Origin: Betaproteobacteria bacterium
GTDB taxonomy: Bacteria; Pseudomonadota; Gammaproteobacteria; Burkholderiales; Rhodocyclaceae
Direction: 5' to 3'
Assembly (NCBI GenBank): GCA_009780885.1
Contig: WQZF01000003.1
Coordinates: forward strand, 21,502 to 85,501
Length of the DNA stretch: 64,000 nt
Part shown: one piece after another, positions 47,379 through 56,931 of the stretch
Position numbering within the stretch: the stretch's first letter is position 1
Layout of the letters: every line of letters starts with the position of its first letter
Position numbers and translations under genes: made by a program
The notes under the pieces: model-generated
The model's input: the letters and a program-made list of their open reading frames with translations, nothing else
Database searches by the model: none
What the model was told of the DNA's origin: nothing

Positions 47379-48938
47379 ATGTTTTTCAACCTGTTTTCAC
47401 CCAAGAAAAAGACACTTCTCCACCCGCTTGCCGATCCCGAGGCGCTGGAACGCGCAATTGGCCTGTTGCCGCTCGACGATGCGTTCAAATCCGTCGATAA
47501 GGCAATCAAATGGATCAATTCGCTCGACCAATTCGACGACTTTGATGCGGAATCCCGCTTTGCGATCGTGCGCAGGATCGATGATGCGATCCAGCCGCAT
47601 CTCTTCAAACTTTCCCGCCATTACCTGACATCGCGCCGTCTTTCCAAGTCCGAGGAAAAGCGCCTCTGGACCATCAGCTACGACTGCTGGGATATGTTGG
47701 CCCGTGCTTATGAAAGTTGCCTGCAACTGGTGCAGAAAGAGATGGAGGCTTCGCAGGGACGAATGGAAGAAAATGTGGCGCATCATTTGCCGCTTCTCCT
47801 GACGCGGCTCGTGAGATCCCTGGGCGCGATCCTGTGCTGGACGCTGTACCGCTACATGCCATTGCCCAACGAGATTTGGCCGCGCCTGGGGCGCGCTTAC
47901 CTGTTTGCCGAAACGAATCATTGCTCGAACAGGAAATTGCAGTGCTATCCCGGTTTTCCCGGCCTGAGCACGGTGCGCGACGAATACTTGCGGGTGCTTG
48001 TCTTTCATGCTTCTTCGGTCGATGGCCTGATGCCGTTCCAGATGGCGCTCGCCGATTATGCGCTGCGCTATCTGTTGCCTCATTTCGTGTTTGCCGCCGA
48101 AACGGCCCAGGTTTGCGCTTACTGGATCGATGTGGACAAGCCAATGCCGCCGACGCGCCTGGTCAACCCCGAAACCCCGTCGCCCACCTTGCGCCTGATC
48201 GGCGCAGGCGAGGTTCCGAGCGCGTTGGGCGATTTGGCGGAGGCGCTCGAAGCCGGAAATGTTCCCCCGGGTTTTCCGCACGGCGGCGAGTTTACGGCGC
48301 AGATGCTGTTGCCGGTGGTGGAGCATCTATCGCTTTACTGGAGCGCGCAGCCGCCATTGCGCGAGCATCTCCGGCATCCGATCCGCGCCCGCGCCTCGGT
48401 TCTGAACGGCTTTGACGACAGCTTCACGGTGTTTGCCGGAAATCTCGCGCGCATGGGCAAGGAGCGCGCGGCGGAGAGTTGGGTCGTCGAGAACGCCAGC
48501 CTCGGCGGCTTCGGCGCGATGATCGAGAATTTTCACGGCGATTGGCTCAAGGTCGGCGCGCTGCTCAGCATTCACCCGGAAGGATCCGAAGGCTGGATGC
48601 TCGGGGTGATCCGCCGCCTGACGAAACTCAGCGAGGAGCAGACGACCGTTGGTATCCAGATGCTGGGGCGCCTGGCGAAAAGCATCGAGTTGATGCCGAG
48701 CGTGCGCTCCTACGAAAGCGGCAGCAATATTCCCGGAATTCGCCTCGACAGCGCCGAAGCCGCCGGGGAAATTCGTGTGGTGCTGCCGGCGGGAACCTTT
48801 CGTACCGGGGAAAAATTCGAATACATGCAAGATGGGTACCGCTTCCTGCTTTCCCCGCTCGATTTTTCCGAACGGGAAGGGGGAGGCGATTTTGAAATCG
48901 GGCGTTACCGGCAGGAATCCCTGGATAAAATGGAATAA
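47379..48938 (+). CDS. PilZ-like domain protein, unrecognised 519-residue family
   Basis: The first 290 residues are helical with no clear family (LTSRRLSKSEEKRLWTISYD, LTRLVRSLGAILCWTLYRYM). Near residues 333-375, RHPIR (RxxxR) and NASLGG (NxSxxG), about 30-40 residues apart, form the c-di-GMP-binding motif of PilZ domains, followed by KVGALLSIHPEGSEGWMLGV. The gene is upstream of HDOD and REC-GGDEF genes, which supports a c-di-GMP link. Binding is inferred from the two motifs. No signal peptide is seen. Confidence 0.7.
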   Translation: MFFNLFSPKKKTLLHPLADPEALERAIGLLPLDDAFKSVDKAIKWINSLDQFDDFDAESRFAIVRRIDDAIQPHLFKLSRHYLTSRRLSKSEEKRLWTISYDCWDMLARAYESCLQLVQKEMEASQGRMEENVAHHLPLLLTRLVRSLGAILCWTLYRYMPLPNEIWPRLGRAYLFAETNHCSNRKLQCYPGFPGLSTVRDEYLRVLVFHASSVDGLMPFQMALADYALRYLLPHFVFAAETAQVCAYWIDVDKPMPPTRLVNPETPSPTLRLIGAGEVPSALGDLAEALEAGNVPPGFPHGGEFTAQMLLPVVEHLSLYWSAQPPLREHLRHPIRARASVLNGFDDSFTVFAGNLARMGKERAAESWVVENASLGGFGAMIENFHGDWLKVGALLSIHPEGSEGWMLGVIRRLTKLSEEQTTVGIQMLGRLAKSIELMPSVRSYESGSNIPGIRLDSAEAAGEIRVVLPAGTFRTGEKFEYMQDGYRFLLSPLDFSEREGGGDFEIGRYRQESLDKME

Positions 48939-49000
48939 AGCGGACTCTGCTGCCGGGCGTTGAATAATGAATGGCGAAGAGGAAAGAAGGGAAAGTTTCT

Positions 49001-49876
49001 ATGGCGAAGAATTCTCCCCCGTTTCCGGATGCCGGGCAGTGGGTGCGCTTTCTTAGCGAGGCCAAGCTGCCGATTCTGCGTTATACCGCGCGGCAACTGG
49101 AAGAAGCCAGGGAAAAGCAGGATCGGATCAACGCGCGGGACATTACCGCGATCGTGCTTCAGGATCCGCTGCTGATGGTGCGGGTGCTTGCCTATATTCA
49201 ACCCTATATCAGCAAGACGCTGCGTTCCGAGATTACGACGGTGGGGGGCGCGGTGATGATGCTCGGCGTCGAACCCTTTTTTCAGCGCTTCAGCGATTTG
49301 CCAACGCTGGAAAATACGCTCTCCGAGGAACCGCAGGCCCTTCTTGGCGCGCTTCAGGTGACTTTCCGCGTGCAGCGCGCGGCCTCCTATGCGCAAAGCT
49401 GGGCGCTTTGGCGGCACGATCTCAACATCGAGGAAGTGACGATTGCCGCCTTGCTGCACGATCTTGCCGAAATCCTGTGCTGGACCTTTGCGCCGCGTCT
49501 TGCCATCGAGATACGCAACCGCTTGCGCCGGGACAAGACGCTGCGCAGCGCCAGGGTACAACAGGAAATTCTCGGCGTCAGTTGTTCCGAACTGCAACGC
49601 GTGCTTTGCCGCGCGTGGGCATTGCCGAAATTGTTGCAAACGCTGATCGACGATACCCATGCGGATCATCCTCGCGTGCGCAATGTCATTCTTGCGGTCG
49701 ATCTTGCGCGGCATTCTGCCGATGGCTGGAACAATGCGGCCTTGCCCGACGATTTCACCGCGATCGAGCGTCTTCTGAAAGTCAACCGCGATGGCTTGAT
49801 CCGCCTGCTTGGTTTGACCGACGATCAAGTGGCCATGCTGCCCGCAATGTCTGCGACCCCGCCGCCGGGCGACTGA
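49001..49876 (+). CDS. HDOD-domain protein
   Basis: A 291-residue protein from the ATG at 49001; a further ATG 30 nt upstream lacks a ribosome site. HDOD features are ITAIVLQDPLLMVRVLAYIQ, VGGAVMMLGVEPFFQRF and NIEEVTIAALLHDLAEILCW, with the degenerate HD region retained as HDLAE. HDOD proteins act in signalling without known catalysis. It lies between the PilZ-like gene and a REC-GGDEF gene. Confidence 0.82.
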   Translation: MAKNSPPFPDAGQWVRFLSEAKLPILRYTARQLEEAREKQDRINARDITAIVLQDPLLMVRVLAYIQPYISKTLRSEITTVGGAVMMLGVEPFFQRFSDLPTLENTLSEEPQALLGALQVTFRVQRAASYAQSWALWRHDLNIEEVTIAALLHDLAEILCWTFAPRLAIEIRNRLRRDKTLRSARVQQEILGVSCSELQRVLCRAWALPKLLQTLIDDTHADHPRVRNVILAVDLARHSADGWNNAALPDDFTAIERLLKVNRDGLIRLLGLTDDQVAMLPAMSATPPPGD

Positions 49877-49999
49877 CGGATGCAGGCGGGGGAGGTGTTC
49901 GGGGGGCGGGTGCGGTAAAATGTAGAATTCCGGGAAGAAAGCTCCCGGAATGCAGCAAGAACAAAGCATTCCAATGCCATTTCATCGCTTCTCAATATC

Positions 50000-51025
50000 A
50001 TGAAAGTACTCGTTGTCGACAAATCTCCCGAAGCCTCCGATCTTTTCCGGCTATTGACGGAAATCGAGGTAAGGCCGATTCCGGCCTCTTCGATTCAGGA
50101 GGCGCTCAACCTGTATTCCGTCGAGCAGCCGGATCTCGTATTGCTCGATCTGGCTTTTTCGGAACATAGCGTCAGCGGTTTCGTGCGCGATATCCGGATG
50201 CTGGAGATGAGCGGCAAATGGACTCCGGTGCTCGTGGTGTCGCCCCGTGGCGCGATGGCGCCGGATGCGTTGAAGGAGGCGCTCGAACAGGGCGCCGACG
50301 ATGTGCTCTACAAACCGTTCGACAACGTGGAACTGGTGGCGAAGATCGTGTTTTTGCGGCGCTTCGTGCAGATGAGCAATTTTCTGGTGGTGTTCACGCA
50401 CAAGCTCGATACCGCGAACCATGAATTGAAGCGCCTGAGTTCCCTCGATCGTCTTACCGGCTTGCCCTGCCGCGCGCATTTCGAGGAAGTACTTGAACTG
50501 GAATGGCGGCGCTCGGCCCGGCAAAAAAACGAGCTGGCGCTGGTGATGTGCGATATGGATTATTTCGAGGCCTATAACAGCTCCGTCGGACAGGTTGCTG
50601 CGGACGATGTGCTGCGCCGTATCGCGCGCTTGTTTGAAGGATCGATGGAACGCGGCGGCGATTCGGTAGCCCGTTACGGCGGCCAGAAATTCTCCGTGCT
50701 GTTGCCGATGACCGGGCTCTCCGGCGCGGTATTCGTCGCCGAACGCCTTCGTCGCGCATTGATGGAATTGCAGTTGTTGCACGACAGCTCGCCGTATGGG
50801 CTCCTGACCGCCAGTTTTGGCGCGGCTTCCTGCGTCGTCGGTTCCGAAAACCGGCCGGATATTCTGCTCGATGCCACTCTGCTGGCGCTCAACCAGGCCA
50901 AGCAGAATGGGCGCAACTGCGTGCGCCGCGTCATGGTGACAGAGACCGGCGCCTTCGAGACGCCGAAGGACGCCCACATCACAGCAGGGAACGACAAGCA
51001 GGAAGAGACGGAAGAGGAATTCTGA
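50000..51025 (+). CDS. Response regulator with degenerate GGDEF domain
   Basis: A 341-residue protein. The receiver domain has D7, phospho-acceptor D50 (VLLDLAF), S81 and K105 (YKPFD). A linker helix leads to LSSLDRLTGLPCRAHFEEVL, then the GGDEF domain with MCDMDYFEAYNSSVG. The signature loop reads GGQKF (227-231) instead of GGDEF, which should abolish diguanylate cyclase activity. The C-terminal tail is acidic (DKQEETEEEF). It may act as a c-di-GMP or GTP sensor, or as a binding partner. Confidence 0.88.
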   Translation: MKVLVVDKSPEASDLFRLLTEIEVRPIPASSIQEALNLYSVEQPDLVLLDLAFSEHSVSGFVRDIRMLEMSGKWTPVLVVSPRGAMAPDALKEALEQGADDVLYKPFDNVELVAKIVFLRRFVQMSNFLVVFTHKLDTANHELKRLSSLDRLTGLPCRAHFEEVLELEWRRSARQKNELALVMCDMDYFEAYNSSVGQVAADDVLRRIARLFEGSMERGGDSVARYGGQKFSVLLPMTGLSGAVFVAERLRRALMELQLLHDSSPYGLLTASFGAASCVVGSENRPDILLDATLLALNQAKQNGRNCVRRVMVTETGAFETPKDAHITAGNDKQEETEEEF

Positions 51026-51077
51026 GGGACAGGAGCATCGCTTGGGCCGAGCGCAAGCGATGCATTTTTTTCATTCA

Positions 51078-51155
51078 ATTTTCTAAATTTACTTAAATAA
51101 TGTTTCGCTACAGTAGTGATTATTATTTAAGAATTATTATAGTAATTTAGAAAAT
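51078..51155. repeat. AT-rich palindromic repeat, copy E3
   Basis: This 78-bp element starts ATTTTCTAAATT and ends AATTTAGAAAAT. Inside, CTTAAATAAT and ATTATTTAAG form a second inverted repeat around TTCGCTACAGTAG. It lies between the convergent REC-GGDEF and gloB genes. The rest of 51026-51388 carries remnants of a REP-like sequence (GGATGGGTTGAGCACAGCG, near 51291) and no gene. Confidence 0.88.
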
Positions 51156-51388
51156 CACTGCCCAAAAAAACGCAACACATCGCTTGGGGTAGGCTTGCGA
51201 ATCCCAACATTGCGGCCTTCTTCCCGCGCCCCGAACGTTGGGGTTCCCTTCGCTCACCGCCAAGCTATGACTTTCGGGTTTCAGTGTGCAGGATGGGTTG
51301 AGCACAGCGAAACCCATCGGAGTTCCAGAGGGAGAAATGATGGGTTCGCTTTGTGTATGGACCGGGAATTTTCCAATCGGTAACGGCT

Positions 51389-52225
51389 CTAAAACCGGTC
51401 TTTCCAGGCGCGCAGCGCGGCGAAAATTTCCATTTCGTTTTGGGCCGGCGGCAGGGATTCGCGCGCCAGGAAATTTTGCACGGAGGCGATGAGCTCGGGC
51501 TCACGGCAGCGCAGGAACGGGTTGGTCGCCTTTTCTTCGGCAAGCAGCGAAGGCAGCGTCGGCTCGCCGTTTTCACGCATGGCCGCCACTTCCAGCGCGC
51601 GCCGTTGCAGCGAGGAATTTCCCGGCTCGACGGCGAGCGCGAAACGAAGGTTGGCGGCGGTATATTCATGCGCGCAACAGAGATGCGTTCCGTCCGGCAA
51701 CCCCGCCAGCGCCGCGAGAGAAGCCGACATCTGCCGTGGCGTTCCTTCAAAGATGCGTCCGCAACCGCCAGCGAACAGGGTGTCGCCACAGAACAGGCTT
51801 CCTGCCCCATAATAGGCCAGATGCCCGCGCGTATGCCCGGGAACGGAAAGCGCGAAAAAGGGGAGCGCCAGGCCGGGAATCTCGATTTCCTCATCGCCCT
51901 TCAGGGGATGCGTCAGGCAGGCGATGGATTCCGCAGCGGGGCCGAATACCTCTGCCTGCCAGTGCTCGACCAATGTAGTGACTCCGGCCTGATGGTCCGC
52001 ATGATGATGCGTGATCAGGATCGCGGTGAGCGAAAGACCGGCGGCATTGAGCGCGGAGAGCACCGGCGCTGCGTCCCCCGGGTCTACGACGGCGGCGTTC
52101 CCGGCGCGATGGATGAGCCAGATGTAATTGTCGGACAAGGCCGGGATGGGTTCGATCCGGATGTTGGCAATGTCTTCCGCAAGCGATCCGGAATCCACGC
52201 AGTATGTTGAGGACGCTTTTTGCAT
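51389..52225 (-). CDS. gloB: Hydroxyacylglutathione hydrolase (glyoxalase II)
   Basis: A 278-residue metallo-beta-lactamase-fold enzyme. IEPIPALSDNYIWLIHR, the metal motif THHHADH (72-78), GHTRGHLAYY, LFCGDTLFAGGCGRIFEG and CAHEYTAANLRFAL are the GloB signature. It hydrolyses S-lactoylglutathione in methylglyoxal detoxification. The first 22 residues extend beyond the usual N-terminus, so the true start may be later. It diverges from a methyltransferase gene, a common betaproteobacterial pair. Confidence 0.93.
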   Translation of the reverse strand: MQKASSTYCVDSGSLAEDIANIRIEPIPALSDNYIWLIHRAGNAAVVDPGDAAPVLSALNAAGLSLTAILITHHHADHQAGVTTLVEHWQAEVFGPAAESIACLTHPLKGDEEIEIPGLALPFFALSVPGHTRGHLAYYGAGSLFCGDTLFAGGCGRIFEGTPRQMSASLAALAGLPDGTHLCCAHEYTAANLRFALAVEPGNSSLQRRALEVAAMRENGEPTLPSLLAEEKATNPFLRCREPELIASVQNFLARESLPPAQNEMEIFAALRAWKDRF

Positions 52226-52270
52226 TTGATCGGGTTCTTGAAAAAATTTCTTCGGGAGAAAGATGGAAGG

Positions 52271-53056
52271 ATGGGAGGAAACGCTCCATTATCGCCGATG
52301 CCGTCGCAGTTACCACCACTGTTCGACTGCCTGCAAAGCTGGGCTGAGACTGCGCCGGGACGCTACCTTCTCGACTGGGAAATGGCCCGGATTTCGGCCT
52401 TGATTGCCGATGTTTTCGGGTTCAATGCCTTGCAGTTGGGGCTGGCCGAGCGCGATTTTCTTGCATCGAGCCGGATTCCGCTGTGCCAGCGCGCCGGGCG
52501 GGAAGGCCCGATCGACGCTTTCTGCGAACTTTCCGCATTGCCCTTTGCCTCCAACAGCGTCGACCTCGTCGTTCTCCCGCACGTCCTGGAATTTCACCGG
52601 GAACCGCATCAAATCCTGCGCGAAGTCGAGCGCATCCTGATTCCCGAAGGCCAGTTGATCATTGCCGGATTCAATCCACACTCGCTATGGGGACTGGAGC
52701 GTTCCCTGCGTCATCTTTCGGGCAGGACAAAGGCTTTCCCATGGCATGGACAGTATCTTCCGCTGCTGCGGGTCAAGGACTGGCTGAAATTGCTCGGCTT
52801 TGAAGTCGAACGCGGAAACTTCGGCTGCTACGTGCCATACTGCAAGAATCCGAAATGGCTCCAGCATTGGCGTTTCCTCGAATTCGCCGGGGATCGCTGG
52901 TGGGCATTTGCCGGCGCCGTCTATCTGCTGCGCGCGGTCAAGCGGGTACGCGGAATGCGGCTGATCCTGCCGAAATGGCGCGATTCCGGGGCGTCTTCCA
53001 AGGAGCGCTCAAGAGCGCTGGCGAGGCTGACGCAGTTCGAGTCGCCGGAAGAATAG
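52271..53056 (+). CDS. Class I SAM-dependent methyltransferase
   Basis: A 261-residue protein from the ATG at 52271; the frame is open to a TTG at 52220. FCELSALPFASNSVDLVVLP followed by HVLEFHREPHQILREVERIL is the C-terminal half of a methyltransferase Rossmann fold. The N-terminal glycine loop is not canonical (FGFNALQLGLAE). This family regularly sits opposite gloB, usually followed by rnhA and dnaQ, which are absent here. Substrate unknown. Confidence 0.8.
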   Translation: MGGNAPLSPMPSQLPPLFDCLQSWAETAPGRYLLDWEMARISALIADVFGFNALQLGLAERDFLASSRIPLCQRAGREGPIDAFCELSALPFASNSVDLVVLPHVLEFHREPHQILREVERILIPEGQLIIAGFNPHSLWGLERSLRHLSGRTKAFPWHGQYLPLLRVKDWLKLLGFEVERGNFGCYVPYCKNPKWLQHWRFLEFAGDRWWAFAGAVYLLRAVKRVRGMRLILPKWRDSGASSKERSRALARLTQFESPEE

Positions 53057-53111
53057 CGTCGAAGCCTTGCAACGATTCCGGAACTTCCTCTTCCTTCCCA
53101 GGAGATCCCTC

Positions 53112-54161
53112 ATGACAAGCACACATGCCTATGCCGCACACGGCGCCACCACTCCACTGGGGCCCTTTTCATTCAACCGGCGTTCTCCCGGCCCGAACGA
53201 TGTATTGATCGGAATCCGTTACTGCGGCGTCTGCCATTCCGACCTGCATATGGTGAAAAACGAATGGGGCCAGACGATCTATCCGATCGTGCCGGGACAT
53301 GAAATCGTCGGAGAAATCCTCGAAGTCGGCAGTTCCGTGCGCGCGTTCAAACCCGGAGACCTGGCCGGAGTCGGCTGCATGGTCGATTCCTGCCGGACTT
53401 GCCCGGAATGCAAGGATGGCCAGGAACAATACTGCGAGAAGGGCATGATCCTCACCTACAACAGCCCCGACAGGCATACCGGCGGAATCACTTACGGCGG
53501 CTATGCCACGCATATCGTCGTCGACCAGGCTTTTGCGCTGCGGGTTCCGCTCAATCTCGACCTGGCCGGAACTGCGCCGCTTCTTTGCGCCGGAATTACC
53601 ACCTATTCGCCGCTGCGCCACTGGGGCGTGGGCAAAGGCTCGCGTGTCGGCGTCGTCGGCCTGGGCGGCCTCGGACACATGGCGCTCAAGCTCGCGCACG
53701 CCTTCGGCGCGCATACCACCCTCTTTACCACCAGCGCCGGAAAGGCCGAAGACGCGCGGCGTCTCGGCGCGGATGCGGTCGTGGTCTCCAAAAACGCGGA
53801 AGAAATGAAACCCTATGCCAACAGCCTCGATTTCATCCTCGACACCGCCGGAGCCTCGCACAACCTCGACCTCTACCTGCAACTTCTCAAGCGCGACGGC
53901 ACACTCTGCCTCGTCGGCCTGCCCGAACACGGCCACCCCTCGCCGAACATCGGCACACTGATCCACAAACGCCGCCGGCTTGCCGGATCGCTGATCGGCG
54001 GTATTCGCGAAACACAGGAAATGCTCGATTTCTGCGCGGCGCACAACATCGTCTCCGACATCGAACTGATCCCGATCCAGAAAATCAACGAAGCCTACGA
54101 ACGCATGTTGAAGAGCGATGTCCGATACCGCTTCGTGATCGACCTGGGGACATTGCGATAA
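53112..54161 (+). CDS. Zinc-dependent alcohol dehydrogenase (YahK/CAD type)
   Basis: A 349-residue protein. The catalytic zinc ligands are in CGVCHSDLH and PGHEIVGEI; the structural zinc four-Cys site is SCRTCPECKDGQEQYCEKG; the cofactor loop is GLGGLGHMALKLA. DRHTGGITYGGYATHIVVDQ is typical of NADPH-dependent aldehyde reductases such as YahK. GGAGATCCCTC precedes the ATG. It is a single-gene unit. Confidence 0.92.
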   Translation: MTSTHAYAAHGATTPLGPFSFNRRSPGPNDVLIGIRYCGVCHSDLHMVKNEWGQTIYPIVPGHEIVGEILEVGSSVRAFKPGDLAGVGCMVDSCRTCPECKDGQEQYCEKGMILTYNSPDRHTGGITYGGYATHIVVDQAFALRVPLNLDLAGTAPLLCAGITTYSPLRHWGVGKGSRVGVVGLGGLGHMALKLAHAFGAHTTLFTTSAGKAEDARRLGADAVVVSKNAEEMKPYANSLDFILDTAGASHNLDLYLQLLKRDGTLCLVGLPEHGHPSPNIGTLIHKRRRLAGSLIGGIRETQEMLDFCAAHNIVSDIELIPIQKINEAYERMLKSDVRYRFVIDLGTLR

Positions 54162-54225
54162 TCCCCTATCGAAAACGCACTGAAACCCTGGACATGGATC
54201 GACTCCGGCCGGATGCGGGCCTCTC

Positions 54226-56931
54226 ATGACGGCGCTTGCGCCTGTTCTTTCCCCGCATGGAGTGCTGTCCCTCAGGATGGCAGACGATGCGCCTGCGCTG
54301 GAGGCCGCCGTTGGCGCGCGGATCGAAAAGGCCTTTCTTCGCGGAACCGGCCACGGGCTCCTCCATCTCGGCGCGAATGAAGCCGGAACGGGTCTTTCAC
54401 CCGTCCTGGCGTTCTGGCGCGAATTTGCGGCGCGCTACGTCTCCTTGCTGTGCGCGCTTCCCGATCTTGGCGAGGCCCGGAGCAAGCCGGCGGTTTCCTG
54501 CCTTCCGGATGCGGAGCTTGAGACATTCGTCGCCAGCGTTCCGCCGATGCTTGGCGCGGAATATCTGAGGGTCCCGGTACTCGTCGATCTCTGGCGGAGT
54601 ATCGACGCCGCTTTCGATGCCGAACTCGCCGAGGCTGGGCTGACGCTCGGAGATTTCCTGGGATCGCGCCACTCGGTCTGGAACCTCATTGGCCGTGTTC
54701 ATTTCAATCTCGCCGAAAACCGGTCGGACGAAGAAGCCCCCTTCGCCTTTCTCGCCTCCTATACGACGCGCCTTTCCGCCGAAGCCAAGGCCCAGCATTT
54801 GCCGCTGGGGCAGGCGCTGCGGGAATATGCCGGCGCGAAAAACCGCGAGCGCCTCCTCTCGCTGTTGATGCCGGTTCAACGCGCAGCGGAGCAATGCGGC
54901 TGGTTGAAGGCGATGGTCGATAGCGGCGCCATCTATCATCCGCTGCGCTGGACTCCCGGGCATGCCTTGCAGTTCCTGCGGGACGCTCCTGCCCTTGAAA
55001 AAGCCGGCGTCATCATACGCATGCCGGCGACCTGGCGAATGAACCGGCCAGCGCGCCCCAGGGTAAGCGCGATCGTCGGCGGCTCTGCGCCGTCGAAACT
55101 CGGCCTGGACGGACTTCTCGACTTCAGCATGGAAGTAACGCTCGACGGGGAAACGCTCTCGGCCTCCGAGATCGGGAAACTGCTTGCCCAATCCGATGGA
55201 CTGGTCTTCATACGCGGCAAATGGGTCGAAATCGACCGGGAACGATTGGACCGGACCATCGAGCAATTCAAGAGCGTCGAGCAGCGCGCCGCCGCCGGAG
55301 GTCTCTCCTTCGGGGAAGCCATGCGCCTCATGGCAGGCGCCGGAATTTCCGGAGGAATGGACGAGGGCCAAACCCATGTCGACTGGAGCGAGACCGTTGC
55401 CGGTCCATGGCTGGCGCAGACGCTCGATCAATTGCGCTCGCCGGATGGCGCGATTTCCGTCGATCCGGGGCCCTTGCTCGCGGGCCAACTGCGGCCCTAC
55501 CAGCAGGCAGGCGTGCAATGGCTGCACCTGCTTGCCACGCTGGGACTTGGCGCGTGCCTTGCCGATGACATGGGGCTCGGCAAGACCATCCAGGTACTCT
55601 CCTTGCTGCTGGTGCTCAAGCAGAAGGCCGATGGCGGGCAGAAGCCCTCGCTTCTGGTGGCCCCGGCCTCGCTGCTTGCCAACTGGGCTTCCGAAATCGC
55701 CCGCTTCGCGCCGGCCTTGAATATTCTCATCGTCCATCCCTCGGCGCTGCCCGCCGACAGGCTGAAGTCGCTGGACGCCGCCAGCCTGGCGGAAATCGAC
55801 CTCGCCATCACCTCCTACGGATTCCTCACCCGCACTCCGTGGTTGACGGAAACATCGTGGCGGCTTGCCGTTCTCGATGAGGCGCAGGCCATCAAGAACC
55901 CTGCGGCCAGGCAGACCCGCACCGTCAAGCAACTGCGTTCCGATGCGCGCATTGCCTTGACCGGCACGCCGATCGAGAACCGGCTGGGCGACCTCTGGTC
56001 GATTTTCGATTTCATCAATCCGGGCTTGCTCGGATCGTCGAAGCAATTTTCTTCCTATGCAAAGCGGCTCTCCGCCGATGGCGCGCACAATCCGTATGGC
56101 CCGCTGCGCGCGCTCGTGCGCCCCTACGTGTTGCGCCGCATGAAGACCGACAGGAGCATCATCGCCGACCTGCCCGACAAGACCGAAGTCAAGGCTTTCT
56201 GCGGATTGAGCCGCAAACAGGCAGCGCTTTACCAGCAGGCGGTAGACGAGCTTGCCGGACAGATCGGGGATTCCGAAGGCATACAACGCAAGGGATTGAT
56301 CCTGTCCTTCCTCATGCGCCTGAAACAGATTTGCAACCATCCTTCGCAATGGCTCGGAGACCATTCCTGGACCGAAGGGGACAGCGGCAAATTCGTGCGG
56401 CTGCGCGAAATCATGGAAGAGATTGCCTCCCGCCAGGAAAAGGTGCTGGTGTTCACGCAGTTCAGGGAAACCACCGCGCCGCTGGCGGCATTCCTGGCTT
56501 CGGTGTTCGGGCGTCCCGGGCTCGTCCTGCACGGCGGAACGGCGGTTGCGCGGCGAAAGGAACTGGTGCGCAGCTTCCAGGAAGATGAAGACATCCCCTT
56601 CTTCGTGCTCTCGGTCAAGGCCGGCGGCGCGGGCCTCAACCTCACGGCGGCCTCGCATGTGGTCCATTTCGACCGCTGGTGGAACCCGGCGGTTGAAAAC
56701 CAGGCGACGGATCGCGCTTTCCGTATCGGCCAGACCAGGAATGTGCTGGTGCATAAATTTGTTTGCCGGGGCACCGTCGAAGAGAAAATCGACGAATTGA
56801 TCATGGGCAAACAGAAACTCGTGGGCGAGTTTCTCGGCGAGGATGGAAATGTGAATCTCAGCGAAATGAAAAACGAGGAACTGCTGAAACTGGTAGCCCT
56901 CGATCTCAAGACAGCGATGAAGGAGGGATGA
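54226..56931 (+). CDS. SNF2-family helicase/ATPase
   Basis: A 901-residue protein. Residues about 250-400 fit the SNF2 helicase-associated domain (SAIVGGSAPSKLGLDGLLDF, GETLSASEIGKLLAQSDGLV, FIRGKWVEIDRERL). The motor follows: motif I DDMGLGKT (446-453), motif II DEAQ (551-554), motif III LTGTPIENR, motif V AGGAGLNLTAASHV and motif VI QATDRAFRIGQ. It is a DNA translocase, probably acting on protein-DNA complexes. The stop overlaps the start of the SWIM-finger gene (ATGA). Confidence 0.92.
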   Translation: MTALAPVLSPHGVLSLRMADDAPALEAAVGARIEKAFLRGTGHGLLHLGANEAGTGLSPVLAFWREFAARYVSLLCALPDLGEARSKPAVSCLPDAELETFVASVPPMLGAEYLRVPVLVDLWRSIDAAFDAELAEAGLTLGDFLGSRHSVWNLIGRVHFNLAENRSDEEAPFAFLASYTTRLSAEAKAQHLPLGQALREYAGAKNRERLLSLLMPVQRAAEQCGWLKAMVDSGAIYHPLRWTPGHALQFLRDAPALEKAGVIIRMPATWRMNRPARPRVSAIVGGSAPSKLGLDGLLDFSMEVTLDGETLSASEIGKLLAQSDGLVFIRGKWVEIDRERLDRTIEQFKSVEQRAAAGGLSFGEAMRLMAGAGISGGMDEGQTHVDWSETVAGPWLAQTLDQLRSPDGAISVDPGPLLAGQLRPYQQAGVQWLHLLATLGLGACLADDMGLGKTIQVLSLLLVLKQKADGGQKPSLLVAPASLLANWASEIARFAPALNILIVHPSALPADRLKSLDAASLAEIDLAITSYGFLTRTPWLTETSWRLAVLDEAQAIKNPAARQTRTVKQLRSDARIALTGTPIENRLGDLWSIFDFINPGLLGSSKQFSSYAKRLSADGAHNPYGPLRALVRPYVLRRMKTDRSIIADLPDKTEVKAFCGLSRKQAALYQQAVDELAGQIGDSEGIQRKGLILSFLMRLKQICNHPSQWLGDHSWTEGDSGKFVRLREIMEEIASRQEKVLVFTQFRETTAPLAAFLASVFGRPGLVLHGGTAVARRKELVRSFQEDEDIPFFVLSVKAGGAGLNLTAASHVVHFDRWWNPAVENQATDRAFRIGQTRNVLVHKFVCRGTVEEKIDELIMGKQKLVGEFLGEDGNVNLSEMKNEELLKLVALDLKTAMKEG

